Shown here in pieces: positions 39,628 through 44,611 of a DNA stretch of 44,611 nt. A model generated the notes under the pieces. That model saw only the letters and a list, made by a program, of their open reading frames with translations, was not told the origin of the DNA and did not search any database. The first letter of the stretch is position 1, and the number at the start of each line of letters is the position of its first letter. Location of the stretch: contig JAKBTP010000117.1 in assembly GCA_021844355.1 (NCBI GenBank), positions 1-44,611 of the forward strand. Direction: 5' to 3'. Source of the DNA: a bacterium. Lineage in GTDB: Bacteria > Chloroflexota > Dormibacteria > Aeolococcales > Bog-877. The position numbers and the translations under genes were made by a program.

Positions 39628-40830
39628 GTGCCGGCATTGGTGGAGCGCGAGGGGGCGCTGCTCTGCGACACCTACCGTCGCCTGCCCATCACCCTGGTCT
39701 CGGGCGCGGGCTGCTGGGTGGAGGCGGAGGACGGCCGGCGGCTGCTGGACCTGGTGGGGGGGATCGCGGTCAACGTCCTTGGGCATTGCCACCCCGAGGT
39801 GGCGGAGGCGGCCGGCCGGCAGCTTCACCGGCTGATGCACACCAGCAACCTCTATCACACCGGAGAGCCGGTGGAACTGGCCGCGCGGCTGGTCCGGAGC
39901 GCCTTTCCGGGCCGGGTCTTCCTCTGCAACAGCGGCGCCGAGGCCAACGAGGCTGCCATCAAGATAGCCAGGAAGTGGGGACAGCGGCACCGCGGCGGGG
40001 CTCACACCATAGTCACGCTGGAGGGCGCCTTCCACGGCCGCACCCTGGGAGCCCTGGCGGCCACCGGCAACCCCCACTACTCCGCACCCTTCCAACCGCT
40101 TCCGAATGGCTTCCTTAAGGTTCCGCGCGATGACCTCGGCGCCGTGGAGGCGGCCCTCCGGGACGGGAGCCGGCCGGTGGTGGCGGTGATGGCCGAGCCC
40201 ATCCAGGGCGAGAGCGGGGTGCATCCACTCGGCGACCAGTACCTCAGGGGGCTGCGCGAGCTCTGCGACCGTCATGAGGCACTTTTGATCCTGGATGAGG
40301 TCCAGTCCGGGATGGCCCGCACCGGCAGGTGGTGGGCCCACCAGCCGGCGGGGGCGGTGCCGGACGTCATGACCGCGGCCAAGGGGCTGGGCGGGGGCCT
40401 ACCGTTGGGGGCAGTGCTGGTGGCCGGTCGGGCCGACGTCCTGGAACCCGGCGATCACGGGAGCACCTTCGGGGGCAACCCGGTCGCCTGCGCCGCCGGA
40501 AGCGCGGTGTTCGACGTCATCGGCCGGGACCGGCTCTGGGAGAGGGCAGCCACCGCCGGGGACCAGCTCCGGGAGGGGATCCTGGGGCTGGCCCAGAGGG
40601 GGCTGCCGGTGTCCGAGGTGCGGGGCAGGGGGCTGCTCCTGGGGGTGGGCCTCGACCGCCCCATCGCCCCCCTTGTGGCTCAGGAGGCGCTGGCCCAGGG
40701 GGTGCTGCTCAACGCCATCGGGGAGCGGACCATCCGTCTCGCGCCCCCGCTGGTCATCTCAGACGATGAGGTCGAACTGGCCGTGGCGCGGCTGGCCGGG
40801 GCGCTGGAGCGCGCGGGGGCCGCCAGTTGA
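39628..40830 (+). CDS. argD: Acetylornithine aminotransferase
   Basis: PLP enzyme converting N-acetylglutamate semialdehyde to N-acetylornithine. 400 residues. FLCNSGAEANEAAIKIARKW binds PLP phosphate, EAIKIARK-like and GAFHGRTLGALAATG are family motifs, LLILDEVQSGMARTG supplies the PLP aspartate, and the Schiff-base lysine lies in MTAAKGLGGGLPLGA. STFGGNPVACAA closes the site. GTG start 1 nt after argB. Its stop overlaps the argR start as TTGA, leaving no space for argF. Confidence 0.96.
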   Translation: MPALVEREGALLCDTYRRLPITLVSGAGCWVEAEDGRRLLDLVGGIAVNVLGHCHPEVAEAAGRQLHRLMHTSNLYHTGEPVELAARLVRSAFPGRVFLCNSGAEANEAAIKIARKWGQRHRGGAHTIVTLEGAFHGRTLGALAATGNPHYSAPFQPLPNGFLKVPRDDLGAVEAALRDGSRPVVAVMAEPIQGESGVHPLGDQYLRGLRELCDRHEALLILDEVQSGMARTGRWWAHQPAGAVPDVMTAAKGLGGGLPLGAVLVAGRADVLEPGDHGSTFGGNPVACAAGSAVFDVIGRDRLWERAATAGDQLREGILGLAQRGLPVSEVRGRGLLLGVGLDRPIAPLVAQEALAQGVLLNAIGERTIRLAPPLVISDDEVELAVARLAGALERAGAAS

Positions 40831-41324
40831 CCTCCGCCGAAGGCCGGCGGGAGCGCCAGGCGGCCATCCTGGAGCTCCTGCGCTCCCGCCCGGTGCACAC
40901 CCAGGAGGAGCTGGCCGACGAGCTTCACCGTCGGCGGATCGCCGCCGACCAGACCACGATCAGCCGGGACCTGCGTCAGCTCGGGGTCCTCCGGGCCGCC
41001 ACGGGTTCCGAGCGGCGATACCTCGCCCCCGCCGACCCCGAGCCTCAGCGCCGGCTTCTGCAGCTCCTGGCCCTCCAGCTCCTGGAGATCGACGTCGTCG
41101 GTTCCATGGTCATCCTGCACACCCCCAGCGGAGCCGCCCAGGTGGTGGCGCTGGCGGTGGACTCCCTCCGGCTGCCCCAGGTGGCGGGCACGGTGGCCGG
41201 CGACGACACCATCTTCGTCCAGGCGCGCTCGGCCCGCGAGGCCAAGACCGTGGTGGAGCGGCTGCGCCACGCGTGTGAGGAGAACGCGGTCCCGGCACCG
41301 GCGCCGCCAGCCAGAGGAGGATGA
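40827..41324 (+). CDS. argR: Arginine repressor ArgR
   Basis: 165 residues. The N-terminal winged helix has VHTQEELADELHRRRIAADQ then TTISRDLRQLGVLRA, the ArgR DNA-binding signature. The C-terminal hexamerisation and arginine-binding domain has LLEIDVVGSMVILHTPSGAA and AGTVAGDDTIFVQARS, where the GDD pair contacts arginine. The start is a TTG overlapping the argD stop. Because it is within the operon controlled by the ARG box at 36485, it should regulate itself. argG follows after 4 nt. Confidence 0.95.
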   Translation: MTSAEGRRERQAAILELLRSRPVHTQEELADELHRRRIAADQTTISRDLRQLGVLRAATGSERRYLAPADPEPQRRLLQLLALQLLEIDVVGSMVILHTPSGAAQVVALAVDSLRLPQVAGTVAGDDTIFVQARSAREAKTVVERLRHACEENAVPAPAPPARGG

Positions 41325-41328
41325 GACT

Positions 41329-42624
41329 GTGAGCACCGAACGGCCCCGCTGCGTTCTGGCGTTCTCCGGAGGCCTGGACACCACCGTGGCCGTCCACTGG
41401 CTGACCCACGAGAGGGGCTTCGAGGTCGTGACCCTCTCCGCGGACCTGGGGGAGACCGAGGACACCGAGGCGCTGCAGCGCCGGGCCCTGGCCGCCGGGG
41501 CCGTGGCGGCGCACGTGGTGGACGCCAAGGAGCTCCTGGTCTCCAACTTCATCTGGCCCACCCTTCAGGCAGGGGCGGTGTATCAGGGGGTGTATCCCCT
41601 GGCCACCGCCCTGGGGCGCCCGCTGATCGCCCGGCTCCTGGTGGAGGTGGCTCGAGAGGTGGGGGCCAGCGCCGTCGCCCACGGCTGCACCGCCAAGGGA
41701 AACGACCAGGTCCGTTTCGACGTGGCGGTGGGGGCTCTGGCTCCGGCGCTCCAGGTGGTGGCCCCGCTTCGCGAGTGGAGCATGGGGCGGAGCGAGGAGA
41801 TCGCCTACGCCGCCACCCACGGGCTGGAGGTCCGGGCGACCGTGGAGAGCCCCTACAGCATCGACGCCAACCTCTGGGGGAGGAGCGTGGAGACGGGGAT
41901 TCTGGAGGACCCCTGGGTCTCCCCGCCGGAGTCCGCATACGAGTGGACCGCGGCCCCGGAGTCCGCCCCGCCGGAGGGGGCCGAGGTCGAGATCCACTTC
42001 GAGGCGGGCATCCCCACCCGGCTGGACGGAGAGGAGCTGTCCGGGGTCGAGCTGGTGGAGGCGCTCAACCGCCTGGCGGGCGCCCACGGGGTGGGCCGGA
42101 TCGACCACGTCGAGGACCGGCTGGTGGGCATCAAGTCGCGGGAGATCTATGAGGCGCCGGCCGCGGTGGTGCTGGACATGGCCCACCGGCAGCTGGAGGC
42201 CCTCACCCTGCCTCGGGACGTGCTGCGCTTCAAGCGGCTGGTGGCGGACGAGTGGGCCCAGCTGACCTATGACGGCCTCTGGTTCTCCCACCTGCGGCAG
42301 AGCCTGGGCGCCTTCGTGGCCAGCACCCAGCCGCTGGTCACAGGCGAGGTGCGGCTGCGCCTCCGCCAGGGGGCGCTGACGGTGCTGGGCCGGAGCAGCC
42401 CGAGCTCCCTCTACCGGCGGGAGCTGGCCACCTACGAGCGCCAGGACGACCGCTTCCAGCACCAGGCGGCCACCGGCTTCCTCTCCATCTTCGGACTGCC
42501 CCTGCGGACCCAGGCCCAGGTCCAGGGGCGCCTCTGGGAGGACTCCCGTCCGCTCCTGCAATCGGCGCCCCGGGGGATCGCCGCCGCCCCCGGGTCCGAG
42601 GAGCCGGGTGCCTCCGGGGGCTGA
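41329..42624 (+). CDS. argG: Argininosuccinate synthase
   Basis: ATP-dependent condensation of citrulline with aspartate. 431 residues. The ATP-binding loop is LAFSGGLDTTVAVHWL (PP-loop SGGxD), and the citrulline/aspartate site includes AHGCTAKGNDQVRFDVAV. SIDANLWGRSVETGILEDPW is typical. GTG 41329 has AGAGGAGG about 6-13 nt upstream and gives the family N-terminus; earlier in-frame starts lie in argR. The tail after about 410 is Pro/Gly rich and variable. It overlaps argH by 17 nt. Confidence 0.95.
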   Translation: MSTERPRCVLAFSGGLDTTVAVHWLTHERGFEVVTLSADLGETEDTEALQRRALAAGAVAAHVVDAKELLVSNFIWPTLQAGAVYQGVYPLATALGRPLIARLLVEVAREVGASAVAHGCTAKGNDQVRFDVAVGALAPALQVVAPLREWSMGRSEEIAYAATHGLEVRATVESPYSIDANLWGRSVETGILEDPWVSPPESAYEWTAAPESAPPEGAEVEIHFEAGIPTRLDGEELSGVELVEALNRLAGAHGVGRIDHVEDRLVGIKSREIYEAPAAVVLDMAHRQLEALTLPRDVLRFKRLVADEWAQLTYDGLWFSHLRQSLGAFVASTQPLVTGEVRLRLRQGALTVLGRSSPSSLYRRELATYERQDDRFQHQAATGFLSIFGLPLRTQAQVQGRLWEDSRPLLQSAPRGIAAAPGSEEPGASGG

Positions 42625-44047
42625 CCCGAGGACGGGTGGGCGCGTCCACCCCAAGGCGTGGAGCGGCCGGCTGCAGGGCCCGACCGACCCGCTGCTGGAG
42701 CGCTACTCCACGTCCGTTCAGGAGGACCTTGCCCTTGCCGAATTCGACATCCGCGGTTCGGAGGCGCACGCCGGCCGGCTCGTCCGGGCCGGGCTCATCC
42801 GGCCCGGTGATCACAGGCAGCTGCTGGCCGGGCTGGAGCAGATCGCCAGCGAGGTGCGCTCAGGGACCTTCGAGCCGCGGCCCGAGGACGAGGACATCCA
42901 CATGGCGGTGGAGCGCCGGCTGGCTGAGCTGATTGGAGAGCCCGCCCTTCGGCTGCACACCGGGCGGAGCCGCAACGACCAGGTGGCCCTGGACCTCCGG
43001 CTCTGGACGAGAGCTGCGGCTGTCAGGCTCTCCCAGGGGGTGCTCGGGTTGGAGGGGGTGCTCCTCCGCCGGGCACGGCGGGAGCGGGAGACCCTGCTGC
43101 CGGGATACACCCACCTCCAGAGGGCGCAGCCGGTGACCCTGGCGCATCACCTGCTGGCGTATTTCGAGATGCTGGAGCGGGACCGGGAGCGGCTCCAGGA
43201 GCTCCACCGGCGGGCCGGGCTCTCCCCCCTGGGGGCGGGCGCCCTGGCCGGCTCCACCCTGCCCCTGGACCGCCGGCATGCTGCCCGTGAGCTGGGGCTA
43301 CTGGCGCCTACGGCCAACAGCCTGGACTCGGTCTCCGACCGCGACTTCGCCCTGGAGCTTCTCTTCGCCAGCGCCCTCATCGCCGTCCACCTCTCGCGGC
43401 TGGCGGAGGACCTCATCCTCTGGAGCACTGCCGAGTTCGGCTTCCTGGAGCTGCCCGACCGCTGGTCGACGGGGTCCAGCCTCATGCCCCAGAAGAAGAA
43501 CCCCGACCTGCTGGAGCTGGTGCGGGGGAGGGCCGCGCGGCCGGTGGCCGCGCTCTTGGGCCTCCTGATGGTCCTCAAAGGGCTCCCGCTCAGCTACAAC
43601 CGCGACCTCCAGGAGGACAAGTCCCACCTCTTCCCCGCCGTGGCGTCGGTGGAAGCCAGCCTGGAGGCCCTGGCGGGGATGCTGGCGGAGGTGTCATTCA
43701 ACCGGCAGAGGATGGCCGAGGCGGCCTCCGACCCCCAGCTGCTGGCCACCGATCTGGCGGAGCGGCTGGTGCACGAGGGGGTCCCCTTCCGTCGCGCCCA
43801 CGAGCTGGTGGGAGGGCTGGTGAGCCGGGCCGAGGGTGAGGGGCGAGGCCTCGAGCTGGTTCTGCGCGAGAGCTGGCGGGAGATGGGCTTCGCCGACGAT
43901 CCCACCGGCCTGCTGGACCCTCGGACCTCCCTGGCCGCCCGGGAGCAGCCCGGGGCCCCCGGGCCAGTGGCCCAAAGCGCCGCGCTGCGGCAAGCGGCGG
44001 CGCAGCTGCGCCGCGGGCGCGCCTGGGTCCGGCGGCAGACCGGCTGA
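42608..44047 (+). CDS. argH: Argininosuccinate lyase
   Basis: Splits argininosuccinate into arginine and fumarate. 479 residues. Family motifs are DEDIHMAVERRL, LHTGRSRNDQVALDLRLW, PGYTHLQRAQPVTLAHHLLA and the superfamily signature STGSSLMPQKKNPDLLELVR, whose serine is the catalytic base. The GTG at 42608 overlaps argG. The first 17 residues are polar; the conserved WSGRL begins at residue 18. The C-terminal 40 residues are Ala/Gln/Arg rich. Last gene of the operon. Confidence 0.95.
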   Translation: MPPGADPRTGGRVHPKAWSGRLQGPTDPLLERYSTSVQEDLALAEFDIRGSEAHAGRLVRAGLIRPGDHRQLLAGLEQIASEVRSGTFEPRPEDEDIHMAVERRLAELIGEPALRLHTGRSRNDQVALDLRLWTRAAAVRLSQGVLGLEGVLLRRARRERETLLPGYTHLQRAQPVTLAHHLLAYFEMLERDRERLQELHRRAGLSPLGAGALAGSTLPLDRRHAARELGLLAPTANSLDSVSDRDFALELLFASALIAVHLSRLAEDLILWSTAEFGFLELPDRWSTGSSLMPQKKNPDLLELVRGRAARPVAALLGLLMVLKGLPLSYNRDLQEDKSHLFPAVASVEASLEALAGMLAEVSFNRQRMAEAASDPQLLATDLAERLVHEGVPFRRAHELVGGLVSRAEGEGRGLELVLRESWREMGFADDPTGLLDPRTSLAAREQPGAPGPVAQSAALRQAAAQLRRGRAWVRRQTG

Positions 44048-44053
44048 GAGAGG

Positions 44054-44076
44054 GCCGGCTCCTCGGGGAGCCCGGC
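44054..44076 (+). terminator. Hairpin after the arginine operon, possible terminator
   Basis: GCCGGCTCC pairs with GGAGCCCGGC around a TCGG loop, with one bulged C. It starts 6 nt after the argH stop. There is no T-run behind it, so intrinsic termination would be weak; it may instead protect the mRNA 3' end. Confidence 0.4.
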
Positions 44077-44119
44077 TTGCTACGATCACTCGGCAGCGCC
44101 AGCTCCACCGGGACCAGGG

Positions 44120-44611
44120 ATGTACCGTCAGATCTATCTTCCGCTGGACAACTCCGACCACTCCAACGCCGCCTGCGAGGTGGCGATCCGGCTGGCCCGG
44201 GCCAGTTCCGCGGAGGTCGTCGGGAGCCATGTGTACGCGGCCCGGCTCCACGATTACCGCTTCAAGCAGATGGAGTACACCCTTCCCGCCGAATACCAGG
44301 ACGAGGTGGAGCTCCAGCGCCAGCGGAAGATCCACGACAGCCTGATCACCACCGGGCTCAACCTCATCTCCGACTCCTATCTCCAGGCTGCCCAGCGGCG
44401 CTGCCTGGAGGAGGGGATCACCTTCACACCCAAGACCTTCGACGGCAAGAACTGGGAGGTGTTGGTCCAGGACATCGAGCAGAACACGTACGACCTGGTG
44501 GTCATGGGGGCGTGCGGTCTGGGCCAGGTGAAGGAGACTCAGATCGGCACCTGCGTCGACCGGGTGGTCCGACGCGCCCACCGGGACACCCTGGTGGTCC
44601 GCCACCGCGAG
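44120..44611 (+). CDS. Universal stress protein, UspA family (3' end outside the window)
   Basis: 164 codons are present, open to the window end. The N-terminal strand YRQIYLPLDNSDHSNAACEV with the following helix is the UspA start. The later segment DLVVMGACGLGQVKETQIGT followed by CVDRVVRRAHRDTLVV is the nucleotide-binding G-x2-G-x9-G type motif, with spacing slightly altered. The insertion between strands 2 and 4 (about 45-105) is longer than in single-domain UspA. At least one more domain may follow beyond the edge. The ATG has CAGGG directly upstream; TACGAT (44081-44086) could be the -10, giving a leader of about 30 nt. Confidence 0.88.
   Translation, partial: MYRQIYLPLDNSDHSNAACEVAIRLARASSAEVVGSHVYAARLHDYRFKQMEYTLPAEYQDEVELQRQRKIHDSLITTGLNLISDSYLQAAQRRCLEEGITFTPKTFDGKNWEVLVQDIEQNTYDLVVMGACGLGQVKETQIGTCVDRVVRRAHRDTLVVRHRE

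Noticed and set aside
41110..42654. Open frame of more than 500 codons antisense to argG
   Set aside because: Low-complexity product rich in Gly, Pro and Arg; argG on the other strand is unmistakable.

Overview
The window is a gene-dense, very GC-rich bacterial chromosome segment with no tRNA, rRNA, CRISPR array, integrase or transposase that I can see. Many genes start with GTG or TTG, and stop and start codons often overlap as ATGA, GTGA or TTGA. Several genes look actinobacterial or Chloroflexota/Dormibacterota-like: clpS followed by a DUF2017 gene, a DUF4081-type GNAT, a mycoredoxin-type domain, a SKI2-like helicase and a sulfocyanin-like lipoprotein. I infer a deep-branching member of the Terrabacteria. 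The phylum is not proven by this sequence.

Layout. 1-1.9 kb: lysS (cut by the window edge) and greA on the minus strand. 2.1-5.5 kb: a methyltransferase, a promoter-hairpin-terminator unit, then coaX divergent from dusB and a zinc-ribbon gene. 5.5-9.8 kb: a minus-strand operon of an alpha-glucan phosphorylase, an unusual nucleoside-phosphorylase-like protein and a pterin carbinolamine dehydratase. 9.9-12.6 kb: a hypothetical gene, pepP, and clpS-DUF2017. 12.7-15.5 kb: a sulfocyanin-like lipoprotein and an AIM24 protein, each preceded by an 8-codon mini-ORF, then a decayed methyltransferase gene. 15.5-21.2 kb: a GNAT/NDP-forming acyl-CoA synthetase fusion, a flippase-like membrane protein, and an arsR-SRPBCC-hydrolase operon with a palindromic operator. 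21.4-25.1 kb: marR, a glutaredoxin-thioredoxin reductase fusion, a secreted protein, DoxX and a crotonase. 25.2-30.5 kb: a minus-strand operon parA-small protein-metallo-hydrolase-DUF503-lgt-helicase. 30.7-34.1 kb: a TPR protein, a large secreted protein, and a decayed partial copy of the TPR gene. 34.1-36.4 kb: lrp, an EamA exporter and a GNAT. 36.5-44.0 kb: the arginine operon argC-J-B-D-R-G-H behind an ARG-box promoter, then a universal stress protein cut by the window end.

How the genes work together. The arg operon encodes the cyclic acetyl-ornithine route plus its own repressor, but argF is not between argD and argR, so ornithine carbamoyltransferase must be elsewhere. The parA operon is tightly coupled but has no parB next to parA. 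A recurring regulatory feature is a -10-like hexamer 6-8 nt before the start codon of at least ten genes, which points to widespread leaderless transcription.
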